From assembly GCF_019602855.1 (NCBI RefSeq), contig NZ_CP080766.1, positions 806,001-870,000 of the forward strand: a stretch of 64,000 nt of DNA. The letters run 5' to 3'. This document shows, piece after piece, positions 32,167 to 42,172 of this stretch. The notes below the pieces were generated by a model that was given only the letters and a program-made list of their open reading frames with translations, had not been told where the DNA came from and did not search any database. The translations under genes were made by a program, and so were the position numbers. Position 1 is the first letter of the stretch. Each line of letters opens with the position of its first letter. The stretch comes from Cupriavidus pinatubonensis. Its GTDB lineage: Bacteria > Pseudomonadota > Gammaproteobacteria > Burkholderiales > Burkholderiaceae.

Positions 32167-34488
32167 ATGCCCCGCTCAGCGTACGCCCAGACACCCCGCC
32201 GCCGCCTGCTATCCGCCAGCCTCGCCCTGATGATGCTGTCCGCGCCGACATGGCCATGGCATGGCGTGCTTGCCGCGCCCACTTCCGCCGCCACGTCCGC
32301 CAGCGCCGCAGCGGCTCCGCAGCCGGCCGAAACCCCGCCTGCGTTGCCGACAGCTACCAGCACCCAGGTCCTGACCCTGCGCCAAATGGGCTCGTATGGA
32401 CCAATTGCATTGCGCGGCGTCGACGATGACCGCTCGCTCGATGTCGGCGTGCGGCTCGATGAAGTGGTCACCGCGGCGAAGCTCAAGCTTGTGTTCACGT
32501 ATTCGCCGGCACTGATTTTCCCGTTGTCGCATATCAAGATCACGCTCAATGACGAGGTGATCGCGACCGTGCCGCTAGAGGAAAAGGAGGCCGGCCGCCT
32601 GGTCACGCGCGAGATCGAGCTGGACCCGCGCTTCTTCACCGACTTCAACCATCTGACGGTGCAGCTGATCGCGCACTACACGATGGATCATTGCGAGGAC
32701 CCGCTGCACTCCAGCCTGTGGGCCGATATCAGTCCCGCCACCACGCTCACGCTGAGCAAGGCGCATATGACGCTGCCGGACAGTCTCGCCTTGCTGCCGG
32801 CGCCGTTCTTCGACCGGCGCGATAACCGGCGCGTGACCGTGCCGTTCGTCCTGCCGGCCAACGCCGACGCGGCAACGCTGCGCGCGGCCGGCGTGGTCGC
32901 GTCGTGGCTGGGCGCGCTGGCGTCGTACCGCGAAGCACGCTTCCCGGTGGCACGCAGCGCACCGGCGGATACCGACTCGATTGCCTTCGTGCTGCCCGGG
33001 GCCCTGCCTGCCGGCATCGCGCTGCCGGAAATCAAGGGCCCGTCGGTCAGCGTCATGCCCAACCCCGCCAGTCCTCACCGCAAGCTGCTGGTCATTGCGG
33101 GCCGCAACCCGCAGGAACTGCAGACGGCGGCCAACGGGCTCGTGCTGAGCAAGACGGCGATGGCCGGCAGCAGCTCGCAGGTGCAGTCCGTGGATATCGG
33201 CAACCCGCGCCAGCCTTACGACGCACCTGCCTGGGCGCCAACGGACCGCCCGATCCTGTTCAAGGAACTGGTGTCCGACCCGCAGCAGTTGCAGGTCGCA
33301 GGCTACAACCCCAACCCGATCCGCGTGAACCTGCGCGTGCCGGCCGACCTGTACGACTGGACGCGCAGTAACGTACCGCTGAACGTACGCTACCGCTACA
33401 CCGCGCCGCCCACATACAACGATTCGGTGATCAGCATCGACATCAACGACCAGCTCGTGCGCTCGTACCGGCTCAAGCCGCTTGCGATGAAGGACGACCA
33501 GAACCTGGTCAGCGTGCCGCTGCTGTCAGGCAGCAGTGTGTCGGCCGCGAACCTGATCGGCATCCCGGCGTTCCGCGTGGGCAGCAACAACCAGATGCAG
33601 TTCAATTTCCACATCGATTCGCAGAAGACCGGCCTGTGCACGTCGACCGCTACAAACGTGGCGCGCGCCGCGATCGATCCCGATTCGACCATCGACTTCA
33701 GCGCCTTCTCGCACTACACCGGCCTGCCCAATCTCGCGTTCTTCGCCAACAGCGGCTATCCGTTCACGCGGCTGGCCGACCTGGCCGACACCGCGGTCGT
33801 CATGCCCGACGCGCCCACGGCACTCGACCAGGAAGCCTTGTTGACGCTGCTCGGCCACATGGGCAAGTGGACCGGCCTGCCGTCGCTGCGCGTGTCGGTG
33901 GTGCCCGCTGCGCAGATCGACAGCGTGCGTGGACGTAACCTGCTGATCGTGGGCACCGGCAGCGCCGCGGGCGTGCTCGGCAAATGGGGCAAGTCGCTGC
34001 CGATGCTGATCGAACGCAGCCGCACCGAGATCACGCTGCGCGACCAGCGCAGCCATGCCTGGTCCAACTGGCTCAGCGGCATCGAGGAGGATCCGATCAC
34101 GCCAACCGGGCGCGCCATCCTGACCGCCGATGGCCCGCTGGCCGCGCTGGTCGGCTTCCAGTCTCCCTATGCCGAAGGCAACAGCGTGGTAGCGCTGACC
34201 GCAACCGAAGACGGTCGCGTCGCAGACCTGCTCGACTCGCTGGAAAGCCCGGGCAAGGTCGCGCAGATGCGCGGCGACCTGACTGTGGTTCGCCAGGACC
34301 AGGTCGACGGCCTGCGTCTCGGTGAACGCTATTACGTCGGCGACCTGCCATGGTATGCGCGCGTCTGGATCCGGGTCTCGGCGTTCCCGAGCCTGATGGC
34401 CATTGCCGGTCTGCTCGCCGGGCTGGTCGTGGCGCTGTCGCTGTTCTGGACGCTGGGCAAGCTTGCGGCACGGCGCAACGGAGGCTGA
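32167..34488 (+). CDS. bcsB: cellulose synthase regulatory/periplasmic subunit BcsB
   Basis: The 773-residue product is the periplasmic partner of BcsA that guides the glucan chain and is anchored by a C-terminal helix. A signal region (RRRLLSASLALMMLSAPTW) is followed by a Pro/Ala-rich linker. Paired carbohydrate-binding and flavodoxin-like domains follow, with TLRQMGSYGPIALRG, HYTMDHCEDPLHSSLWADIS and QFNFHIDSQKTGLC. The C-terminal helix is LMAIAGLLAGLVVALSLFW near 742-760. I chose ATG 32167, which is preceded by AGGAAAAGG; ATG 32143 is possible and the frame is open to 31990. It opens a nine-gene unidirectional operon. Confidence 0.93.
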   Translation: MPRSAYAQTPRRRLLSASLALMMLSAPTWPWHGVLAAPTSAATSASAAAAPQPAETPPALPTATSTQVLTLRQMGSYGPIALRGVDDDRSLDVGVRLDEVVTAAKLKLVFTYSPALIFPLSHIKITLNDEVIATVPLEEKEAGRLVTREIELDPRFFTDFNHLTVQLIAHYTMDHCEDPLHSSLWADISPATTLTLSKAHMTLPDSLALLPAPFFDRRDNRRVTVPFVLPANADAATLRAAGVVASWLGALASYREARFPVARSAPADTDSIAFVLPGALPAGIALPEIKGPSVSVMPNPASPHRKLLVIAGRNPQELQTAANGLVLSKTAMAGSSSQVQSVDIGNPRQPYDAPAWAPTDRPILFKELVSDPQQLQVAGYNPNPIRVNLRVPADLYDWTRSNVPLNVRYRYTAPPTYNDSVISIDINDQLVRSYRLKPLAMKDDQNLVSVPLLSGSSVSAANLIGIPAFRVGSNNQMQFNFHIDSQKTGLCTSTATNVARAAIDPDSTIDFSAFSHYTGLPNLAFFANSGYPFTRLADLADTAVVMPDAPTALDQEALLTLLGHMGKWTGLPSLRVSVVPAAQIDSVRGRNLLIVGTGSAAGVLGKWGKSLPMLIERSRTEITLRDQRSHAWSNWLSGIEEDPITPTGRAILTADGPLAALVGFQSPYAEGNSVVALTATEDGRVADLLDSLESPGKVAQMRGDLTVVRQDQVDGLRLGERYYVGDLPWYARVWIRVSAFPSLMAIAGLLAGLVVALSLFWTLGKLAARRNGG

Positions 34489-34489
34489 C

Positions 34490-35668
34490 ATGTGGCGCGC
34501 CTTGCCGGGTCTGACCAGGTGGCTCGCGGCCGGCGCGCTCGCGTGTGCCTGCGTCGCCGCGTTGCCCGCGCATGCCGCCACATGCGGCTGGGCCGACTGG
34601 GACACCTTCAAACGCACGCTGATCAGCGCCGACGGGCGCGTCATCGACGCGAGCACAGACGACAAGGTCACCGTGTCTGAAGGGCAGGCCTATGGCCTGT
34701 TCTTCGCGCTTGTGGCGAACGACCGCACCACGTTCGACAAGCTCCTCGCGTGGACCGAGAACAACCTTGCGCAGGGCGATCTCATCGCCCATCTGCCCGC
34801 CTGGATCTGGGGCCGTATTCCCGCCGACAAGGCCAAGGACGGCAAGGAGACGTGGGGCGTGATCGACACCAACTCCGCTTCCGACGCCGACCTGTGGATC
34901 GCCTACACGCTGCTGGAAGCGGGCCGCCTGTGGAACGAGCGGCGCTTCACCGCGCTCGGCACGCTGACGGCGCGCCGCATCATGCGCGAAGAGACTGCGG
35001 CCATGCGCGGCCTGGGCCGCACCGTGCTGCCTGGCCCGGTCGGCTTTTCGCTGAGTGAAGGCCGCTGGCGCGTAAATCCGAGCTATGTGCCGCTGCAGGT
35101 CATGCGGCGCCTTGCTGTGTTGCTGGCAAAAGAGTCTGGCTGGGACCAGCTTGTGGCCAGTTCGTTGAAGGTCATCCTGGAAACCGCGCCGCGCGGCTTC
35201 TCGCCGGACTGGGCCGAGTACGACAACAGCCGCGGCTTTCTGCCCGATACCGCAACCAAGGCCGAAAGCGCCTACAACGCGATCCGCGTCTATCTGTGGG
35301 CGGGCACGCTTGCCGCCGACGATCCGCAGCGAGCCCGCATGCTGCAGCAGTTCATGCCGCTGGCCGACTACGTCGCAGCCCACGGATATGCGCCTGAACG
35401 CGTCGACACGCAGACCGGTCAGCCAGGCCTCGATTCCGGCAATGCCGGTTTCTCGGCGGCAGTCGCGCCCTACCTGGCCGCGCTCGGCCGCACCGACCAG
35501 GCGCGCGCGCAGGCGCAGCGCGCGCGCGAACTGACTGCACGCGAGCCGCTCGGCTACTACAGCCAGGCGCTTGCGCTGTTCGGCCTCGGCCACCTGGACG
35601 GCCTGTACCGCTTCGCAGGGGACGGCGCCCTGCTGCCAGCCTGGAAGACCGGATGTCCCGCGCGCTGA
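34490..35668 (+). CDS. bcsZ: periplasmic endo-1,4-beta-glucanase BcsZ (GH8)
   Basis: The 392-residue protein has a signal peptide (LAAGALACACVAALPAHAA) and a glycoside hydrolase family 8 domain. The family's catalytic Glu is in VSEGQAYGLFFAL near residue 64. NTASDADLWIAYTLLEAGR-type spacing follows (here NSASDADLWIAY, with the catalytic-site Asp), and SPDWAEYD lies near 240. BcsZ trims cellulose during export. The ATG at 34490 comes one base after the bcsB stop and has GGAGGCTGAC upstream. It overlaps bcsC by 16 nt. Confidence 0.93.
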   Translation: MWRALPGLTRWLAAGALACACVAALPAHAATCGWADWDTFKRTLISADGRVIDASTDDKVTVSEGQAYGLFFALVANDRTTFDKLLAWTENNLAQGDLIAHLPAWIWGRIPADKAKDGKETWGVIDTNSASDADLWIAYTLLEAGRLWNERRFTALGTLTARRIMREETAAMRGLGRTVLPGPVGFSLSEGRWRVNPSYVPLQVMRRLAVLLAKESGWDQLVASSLKVILETAPRGFSPDWAEYDNSRGFLPDTATKAESAYNAIRVYLWAGTLAADDPQRARMLQQFMPLADYVAAHGYAPERVDTQTGQPGLDSGNAGFSAAVAPYLAALGRTDQARAQAQRARELTAREPLGYYSQALALFGLGHLDGLYRFAGDGALLPAWKTGCPAR

Positions 35669-38600
35669 CGCCCCTCGTACTCGCCGTCGTCAGCGCGCTG
35701 GCGGTGCCCGCCATGGCGCAGCAGGCAGAGAAGCCGTCGCCGGAGATGACGCAGTTGCTGGCCGCTGCGCGCATGTGGGAAGCCAAGAACCGTACCGATA
35801 TCGCACGCGGCATCCTGGACAAGGCGCTGCTGATCGATCCGAACCAGCCGGATGCACTGATGCTGCTCGGCCTGATCGAAATTCGCTCGAACCGGCCGCT
35901 GGAAGCGGACAAGATCCTGCGCACGCTGCGCCAACGCGCACCGAACCATCCGGCCACGCTGGAGCTCGAAGACGCCTATCGCATTGCCACGCGCGACAAG
36001 CAGGAGATGGCGCGCATCCGGCTCCTCGCGCGCGCGGGCAAGTCCGAGGAGGCCATCGCACGGCTCAGGCAACTGTTTCCGCGTGGCGCTCCGCGCGGCG
36101 AACTGGCTGTCGACTACTACCGCATCATGGCCGGCACGCCCGCCGGTCGCACGGCCAGCATTGCCGAGTTGCGCGCGCGCGTGCGCCAGGACCCCGATGA
36201 CCTGCGCCTGGCCATGGCACTGGCCAGCCTGCTGACCGACCGCGAAGCCACGCGCCAGGAAGGGTTGGGCATCCTGTACCGCATCGTCCAGCGTCCCGAC
36301 GGCGACCGCAAGTCGGCACTGGAAATGTGGAGGCGTACGCTGTACGGCGTCAGCGATGACCCGGCGTACTTCAAGTGGTTCGAGCTCTATGTGAAGGAAG
36401 TACCCGACGACACCTCCGCCCGGCAGACGCTCGCGGAACTCGCCAAAAAGGGTGGCGCCGCCAGCCCGGCCTCGCAGGCACGGCGCCGTGGCGAACAGCA
36501 GCTTGCACGCGGCAACGTGCGTGAGGCGGAAACCGCGCTGGAAAGTGCCAACCGCAAGCGCCGCAACGATGGCGAGACGCTCGGCAACCTGGGGCTCGTG
36601 CGATTGCGCCAGGGCCGCCACGACGAAGCGCGCGAACTGTTCGCGCGTGCCGAGCAACTCGACAGCGGCAACCGTGGCAAGTGGCACAGCCTGAAGGACA
36701 CCGCCAGGTTCTGGGGCACGGTGGCCAAGGCGCGTGAAGCGAATGCCCAGGGCAAACCCGCGCAGGGTGAAGCCCTTGCACGGGAAGCGCTCGCGCTACA
36801 GCCCGGCAATGCCAATGCGCGCGGCGTGCTGGCCGACGCACTGATCGCGCAGAACAAGCTGCCCGAAGCCGAGGCGCTGCTGCGCGAAACGCTGGCAGGA
36901 CCCGAACCCGATATCGGCACGCTGCGCACACTGGTCAAGCTGCTCAACGACAGCCAGCGCAGCGACGAAGTCGGACCGTTGATCGCGAGCACTGGGAGCC
37001 GGTTAAAGGGCTCGGCGGACGAGCTGCGCAGCTTGCGCGCGGACTTGCTGTCGCTGCAGGGCGAACAGCTGCTCGCGCAGCGCAAGCAAAGCCCCGCGCT
37101 GGCAAGGCTGGAGGAATCGATCCGGCTCGCCCCCAACGATCCGTGGACACGCTTCACACTCGCTCGCGCCTATCGCGACCTCGCGCTGCCCGCGCTGGGC
37201 CGCCGCGTGATGGAAGACGGCCTGGCCGCGTCGCCCACGAGCGAGATGCGTTACGCCATCGCGCTGTACCTGAATTCGGTCGACGATATCGATGCCGCCA
37301 GCAGCGTGCTGGCGGGTGTGCCGGAAGCCGAGCGTTCCGATTCCATGCGGCGCCTGGCTGGCAACCTGCAGGCGCAGCGGCTGTTGCGCGAGGCGCGCCA
37401 GCTTGTCGCTGCGGGACGCGAACAGGAAGCGGAAGACAAACTGCGCGCCGCCGCAGACGCCGCGCGCGACGATCCGCAGATGCTGGCGTCGGTCGGGCGC
37501 GAGTGGATCGCGATCGGCCAGCCCGACACCGGTCTCAGGCTGGTGCGCGACTGGCTTGACGCGCATCCGCAGGACCCGGCCATCGACGTGCGCATCCGCT
37601 ATGGCGAGTTGCTTGCGTCGGCCGAGCGCGACGACGAACTGCGCACCTGGATTGCAGAGTCCAGCGCCCTGCCCGGCATTACGCCGGAACAGCGTGCCGA
37701 TTTCGATGACCAGTTGCTGCGGCTGGCGCTGCGCGACACGGACCGCCGCGTCGCCGACGGCGACCTCAAGGGCGCCGAGCGGATGCTCTATGCGGTGCCC
37801 GCTGCGCAGCAGAATGACCGGCGCTGGCTGCTGGAACTGGCCGACCTGCGCGAAGCCCAGGGCGACTACGACGGTGCCGCGCAGGCCGCGCGCGAGGTGC
37901 TGACGACCCATCCGCAAGATGCCGATGCGCGCCTCACGGTCGCACGGATGCTGGAACGACAGGGCAAGGACGACCAGGCGCTCGAGGAAGTGCGCGCGGT
38001 ACTGGCCGACACGCCCGGGGACGATATCGATACGCGTCTCGCCGTCGCACGCCGCTTCACCGCCATGCGGCGCGAGGACGAGGCGCTGGCCGTGGTCACG
38101 CCCTTGCGCGAACGCTATCCGGAGCGTTCCGACGTCACCATGCAGGCTGGCCGCATCGCTCAGTCGCGCGGCAACTTCAATGGCGCCGCCTTGCTCTACC
38201 GCGAAGCGCGCGTGCAGGAGCAGCGCGAGAACGAGATTCCCGGGCCCCAGGGCACCTCGGCCGAGCGCGCACTGGGCGCGCTCGAGGCACGCCGCGAAGG
38301 CCAGGTCTCAACCGCCGTGCTGTTTTCGAACAAGTCCGGCGACCCGGGCATCTCGCGCCTCAACGCGACCGAGATCCCGCTGTATGTGCGCATTCCGAAC
38401 GGCTACACCGGCCACGCTTTCTTCCATGCCGACACGGTCTTGCTCGACGCGGGTACCTTGCCTGCCGACAGCCTCCCGGGCTCTCGCGACTTCGGCAAGA
38501 TCCGTGCGCTGGGCAACAACGGGCTTGGCCCGATCAGCCAGAGCGACCGCGGGGTGGCATTGGCCGCGGGCTACGAGTTCAACGGCGCGTACAACAGCTG

Positions 38601-39450
38601 GCGCGCCGACATCGGCACCACGCCGCTCGGCTTCACGCTGCAGACCGTGGTTGGCGGTTTCCGCTACCGCGCGGAGATGGGCCCTGCGTCGGCGACGGTG
38701 GACATTTCTCGCCGCGCAGTAACGAGCAGCCTGGTGTCATACGCCGGCGCGACCGACCCGCGCCACGTGGATCCGCAGACCGGCGCCGTCACGCCCGCCG
38801 AGAGCTGGGGCAACGTGGTGCGCAACGGCATCCATGCGCGATATGCGCGCGACGTAGGGCGTTTCGGCCTCTTCGCCGACCTTGGCTACGGCGTCTACAC
38901 TGGAACGAATGTCCTCACCAACCAAGAGTTCACCGTGCGCACCGGCTTCGACGTGCCCGTGTTCGTGCGGCGCGACCAGCGCATCACGAGCGGCGTGGTG
39001 CTGAACTACTGGCGCTATGCCGAGAATGAGCGCTTCTACACGTTCGGCCACGGTGGCTACTACAGTCCGCAGAAATACCTGTCGTTCCTGATTCCGCTGG
39101 ACTGGACCGGGCGACGCGGCCTGCTGTCGTGGCGGCTGCGCGGCTCGGTCGGCATGTCCAGCACCTACGAGAAGTCCATGGACATCTACCCGACCCGGCC
39201 CGACCTGCAGGCGATGGTCGGCGGCGCGCAGTACGAAGGCGGCTCCGGCGGCGGCTTCAGCTATACGGTCGGCGGTATCGTCGAGTACCGCTTCGCACCG
39301 CACTGGGTGGCAGGTGCCGGCTTCGACATCGACCGTTCGCGCGACTACGCGCCGAACCGCGCCTTTGCCTACTTGCGCTACTTCTTCGAGCGCCAGCAGG
39401 GAGCGGTTCCCTACCCGCCCACGCCGGTGCGGCCGTACTCCACTTACTGA
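35653..39450 (+). CDS. bcsC: cellulose export outer-membrane protein BcsC
   Basis: The 1265-residue product is a little longer than E. coli BcsC (about 1157). It has a signal peptide (LVLAVVSALAVPAMAQQ), then a long helical TPR superhelix from about 35 to 860 (repeats such as PNQPDALMLLGLIEIRSNRP and NARGVLADALIAQNKLPEAE). The C-terminal BCSC barrel spans about 900-1260, with GNNGLGPISQSDRGVALAAG and a final YLRYFFERQQG strand. It spans the periplasm and outer membrane and exports cellulose. The start overlaps bcsZ by 16 nt, so the two are translationally coupled. Confidence 0.93.
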   Translation: MSRALTPLVLAVVSALAVPAMAQQAEKPSPEMTQLLAAARMWEAKNRTDIARGILDKALLIDPNQPDALMLLGLIEIRSNRPLEADKILRTLRQRAPNHPATLELEDAYRIATRDKQEMARIRLLARAGKSEEAIARLRQLFPRGAPRGELAVDYYRIMAGTPAGRTASIAELRARVRQDPDDLRLAMALASLLTDREATRQEGLGILYRIVQRPDGDRKSALEMWRRTLYGVSDDPAYFKWFELYVKEVPDDTSARQTLAELAKKGGAASPASQARRRGEQQLARGNVREAETALESANRKRRNDGETLGNLGLVRLRQGRHDEARELFARAEQLDSGNRGKWHSLKDTARFWGTVAKAREANAQGKPAQGEALAREALALQPGNANARGVLADALIAQNKLPEAEALLRETLAGPEPDIGTLRTLVKLLNDSQRSDEVGPLIASTGSRLKGSADELRSLRADLLSLQGEQLLAQRKQSPALARLEESIRLAPNDPWTRFTLARAYRDLALPALGRRVMEDGLAASPTSEMRYAIALYLNSVDDIDAASSVLAGVPEAERSDSMRRLAGNLQAQRLLREARQLVAAGREQEAEDKLRAAADAARDDPQMLASVGREWIAIGQPDTGLRLVRDWLDAHPQDPAIDVRIRYGELLASAERDDELRTWIAESSALPGITPEQRADFDDQLLRLALRDTDRRVADGDLKGAERMLYAVPAAQQNDRRWLLELADLREAQGDYDGAAQAAREVLTTHPQDADARLTVARMLERQGKDDQALEEVRAVLADTPGDDIDTRLAVARRFTAMRREDEALAVVTPLRERYPERSDVTMQAGRIAQSRGNFNGAALLYREARVQEQRENEIPGPQGTSAERALGALEARREGQVSTAVLFSNKSGDPGISRLNATEIPLYVRIPNGYTGHAFFHADTVLLDAGTLPADSLPGSRDFGKIRALGNNGLGPISQSDRGVALAAGYEFNGAYNSWRADIGTTPLGFTLQTVVGGFRYRAEMGPASATVDISRRAVTSSLVSYAGATDPRHVDPQTGAVTPAESWGNVVRNGIHARYARDVGRFGLFADLGYGVYTGTNVLTNQEFTVRTGFDVPVFVRRDQRITSGVVLNYWRYAENERFYTFGHGGYYSPQKYLSFLIPLDWTGRRGLLSWRLRGSVGMSSTYEKSMDIYPTRPDLQAMVGGAQYEGGSGGGFSYTVGGIVEYRFAPHWVAGAGFDIDRSRDYAPNRAFAYLRYFFERQQGAVPYPPTPVRPYSTY

Positions 39451-39458
39451 GGGCCCGC

Positions 39459-41174
39459 ATGAACGATACGCGTCCAGCCCGCTCCCGAAACACTGCCTCC
39501 AGCCCATGGCTGCAGGCGCGCCACGCGCTCGCCATCGATGCACTGCCGCCCGCGCTGGCCGCGCTGCAGCCCGGCGCGGTGCATGCCGTCTACGCCGACG
39601 CCTCGCCGGCGCGCGACGCACTGTTCTGGCAAAGCGCCGCACAACTGCTGCGCGCGCGCACCACGGTGCTGTCCTCGCGCGAGCCGGCCGAAATCGGCGC
39701 GATGCTGCGCCAGCACGGCCTGGACATCGACAGCTGCCGCACGCTGCACAGCCGTGCCAATGTCTGCACGCTGCGCGCCGTGCCCGACCGTACGGGCTCG
39801 GACGTGTTGCTGGAGGCCATGCAGGCGATGGTCGATCAATGCGGCGCGGCGGGCGGTGAAATCCTGCTCGAAGGTGCCGAAGCCTTCCTGCCCTGGGATG
39901 ACGCGACGGCCCTTGCAGATGCCGGCGCACGGCTGGCGCATTGGTGCGCCGCGCAGGGCTGCGGCCTGTTGCTGCTGGCCGCCCCGCCCGACGGCGCGGA
40001 AACGCTCGATCTCGCGACCCTCGCCCGCTTTCACCAGCACTTCGCCGGCGCGGCCAGGCTGGCACAAGTACAAGGCCAGTACGTCTGGGAAGTCGGCTTC
40101 TGGCGCCACAAGAATGCCGTTCTGCCGCGCGAAGTCGTGCCGCTGCGCTTCTCGCCGGAAGACCACGGCCTGATGGCAGGCACCGGCAATGCCGATGCCG
40201 CGGACGGCGTACCGGTCGGCCTGCTCGCGCCCGACGAACACCGCGTCATCGTCAGCCGCGATGCGGTGCTGCGCGAGCGCTGGATTCCCGCCGAATGGCA
40301 GGTGGTGCCCGACAATGACGCCGTCGTGGCGGCCGCGTCCGGTGCCGTGGCGGCCACCGTGATTCTGCACTATGGTGACCGCCAGGAACTGGAGCCGCTG
40401 GCCGCGCAGGTCCACAAGCTGCGCCACCACGGCGGCAAGGCGCTGAAGATCGTCGTGCGCGAAGACAAGGAGATGCTGCGCCAGCGCTATGAGCTGCTGA
40501 TGATAACGCTCGGCGCCAATATGGTGATCCTGCGCAACACGCCATTCGCGCGCATGCAGACGCGCATCGATTCGCTGCAGGGCCAGGTGTTCCAGCGGCC
40601 GATCCTTCCCGACTACAAGAGCGCGCTGTCCGCAGTGCTGGCCACGGCAGCAACTGGCTACCTGCCCGCGGCCGAATTCATTGCGCTGGTGCGCAGCACG
40701 CTCGAGCGCAGCACCGTGGTGCGCCTGCCGCACGTGCTGCTCGAGCTGCCGTTGCTGGCCGAGGTCGCGCACGTGGATGCGCTGCGCGCATGCCAGATGC
40801 GCGACGCGGGGGATCTCTGTACCGCGGGCAGCAACAGTGTCTACGCCTTCTTCTTCGCGTGCCGGCTTGAGAACGTGGAGATTGCCTGCCAGCACGTATT
40901 CCAGCGCCCCATGTCCGAATTGTTCAGCGGCGAGCTGCGCTGCGGGGATACCGAGTCGATCCTTGGCACCCTGCAGCGGCTGGAAGCCGACATCGCACAA
41001 CGGCCCGCACAGGACTACAGCGGCTGGCTGGCCCAGCATGCGAACGACCGTGCCGATGCACCGGCCAGCCAGCCGGTGACCGCCGGCATCATGCCGCAGC
41101 CATCGGGCGGCCAGCGCCGGAGGCCGCGTAGCGCGCCGCAGCCGTTTTCCATTCCGATCAAACCGCAAGGCTAG
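39459..41174 (+). CDS. bcsE: cyclic-di-GMP-binding cellulose regulator BcsE
   Basis: The 571-residue protein fits BcsE (E. coli about 523). It has a degenerate N-terminal P-loop-like domain and a GIL domain in the C-terminal half. QMRDAGDLCTAGSNSVYAFF lies near 447-466, where RDAGD resembles the RxGD c-di-GMP-binding motif with one extra residue. BcsE binds c-di-GMP and helps assemble the BcsRQ-BcsEF complex at the membrane. The ATG at 39459 is 8 bp after bcsC; the frame open to 39129 lies inside bcsC and is discarded. The Gly/Arg-rich C-terminal tail is unusual but not informative. bcsF follows after 6 bp. Confidence 0.85.
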   Translation: MNDTRPARSRNTASSPWLQARHALAIDALPPALAALQPGAVHAVYADASPARDALFWQSAAQLLRARTTVLSSREPAEIGAMLRQHGLDIDSCRTLHSRANVCTLRAVPDRTGSDVLLEAMQAMVDQCGAAGGEILLEGAEAFLPWDDATALADAGARLAHWCAAQGCGLLLLAAPPDGAETLDLATLARFHQHFAGAARLAQVQGQYVWEVGFWRHKNAVLPREVVPLRFSPEDHGLMAGTGNADAADGVPVGLLAPDEHRVIVSRDAVLRERWIPAEWQVVPDNDAVVAAASGAVAATVILHYGDRQELEPLAAQVHKLRHHGGKALKIVVREDKEMLRQRYELLMITLGANMVILRNTPFARMQTRIDSLQGQVFQRPILPDYKSALSAVLATAATGYLPAAEFIALVRSTLERSTVVRLPHVLLELPLLAEVAHVDALRACQMRDAGDLCTAGSNSVYAFFFACRLENVEIACQHVFQRPMSELFSGELRCGDTESILGTLQRLEADIAQRPAQDYSGWLAQHANDRADAPASQPVTAGIMPQPSGGQRRRPRSAPQPFSIPIKPQG

Positions 41175-41180
41175 ACCATC

Positions 41181-41384
41181 ATGGCGATCTTCCTGGGCTA
41201 TTTCATCTGGGGCGTGATTGTGGCTGTGCCCGTCACCTGGCTGGTCTGGCGCTTCCGCCTGCTGCGCCTGCTGCCGCGCTGGCGGTTGCCGCGCTCGCGC
41301 CGTTCCGTGCGTCTGCCGGCACAGCTGCGCCCGGTCGTGATCCGCGGTCGGCCGTGGCGCGACATCGCGGGAGGCCGCGAATGA
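41181..41384 (+). CDS. bcsF: small membrane protein BcsF
   Basis: The 67-residue protein has one membrane helix (YFIWGVIVAVPVTWLVW, about 7-23) followed by a strongly basic cytoplasmic tail. E. coli BcsF is about 63 residues and recruits BcsE to the membrane. It sits between bcsE (6 bp upstream) and bcsQ (ATGA overlap at 41381-41384). Position, size and topology support the call; sequence conservation in this family is low. Confidence 0.85.
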   Translation: MAIFLGYFIWGVIVAVPVTWLVWRFRLLRLLPRWRLPRSRRSVRLPAQLRPVVIRGRPWRDIAGGRE

Positions 41385-42172
41385 AGACCATCGCCATCAT
41401 TTCCGCCGTCGGCGGCGCCGGGCGCACCACGATCACGGCGGAACTCGCTTCGCTGCTGCGCTGGCATGGGCACGCGCCACTGGCCATCGAATGCGACCCG
41501 CGCGGCCTGCTCGGCTTTCATTTCGGGCTGCGCGAGCGTGTGCGCCAGGGCCTGTCCAACACGGCTGACTGGGCTGCATGCGGCCACCGCAGCGACGACG
41601 GCGTGCTGTTCGTGCCGTGGGGCGAGCCGGGCGCGCGCGCCGCGCGCGCGGATATCGCCATGCGCCTGCATGAAGATCCGCACTGGCTGCGCCGGCTGTT
41701 GCAGGACGTCGACCTGGCCGGCGATGCCGTGACACTCGTGGACAGCGCGCCGTGGCCATCGCCGTTCGCGGAGCAGGCGCTGGCCGCCGCGGACCTCGCC
41801 CTGGTACTGCTGCCCTCGTTGCCGGAAAGCTGCGCTACGCTCGCGCCGCTGCGCCAGGCGCTCGACGATGGCGGCATCGCCAGCGCTTACGTCGTCACGC
41901 GCTTGCAGCCGGGCCGCCAGTTGCACACCGACGTCTCCGTGCTACTGCGCGCCACGCTTGGCGACGCACTGTTGCCCTACGAGATCCATGAGGATGCAGG
42001 CGTGCCCGAAGCGCTGGCCCGCGGCGAATGCTTCTGCCGCAGCACGCCGCATTCGCAGACCGCGCATGACTTGCAGGGACTGGCCTCGTGGGTGTCAGGC
42101 TGGCTGCTGAACGGCGCACGCGCCGGCAAGGGACAGGCCGGCGGCCAGGTGCAGCGCGGGGTGGCGCCATGA
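41381..42172 (+). CDS. bcsQ: ParA/MinD-like ATPase BcsQ
   Basis: The 263-residue product begins MKTIAIISAVGGAGRTTITA, a deviant Walker A. The ParA/MinD signature Lys (KGG) is Val here and the normal GK is GR, as in E. coli BcsQ, which has GGVGTTT from memory. LVDSAPWPSP supplies a Walker A' -like Asp near residue 118. BcsQ forms a complex with BcsR and BcsE at the synthase pole and is needed for cellulose secretion. It starts within the bcsF stop (ATGA) and ends within the bcsA start (ATGA). The longer frame to 41354 is not used. Confidence 0.88.
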   Translation: MKTIAIISAVGGAGRTTITAELASLLRWHGHAPLAIECDPRGLLGFHFGLRERVRQGLSNTADWAACGHRSDDGVLFVPWGEPGARAARADIAMRLHEDPHWLRRLLQDVDLAGDAVTLVDSAPWPSPFAEQALAAADLALVLLPSLPESCATLAPLRQALDDGGIASAYVVTRLQPGRQLHTDVSVLLRATLGDALLPYEIHEDAGVPEALARGECFCRSTPHSQTAHDLQGLASWVSGWLLNGARAGKGQAGGQVQRGVAP

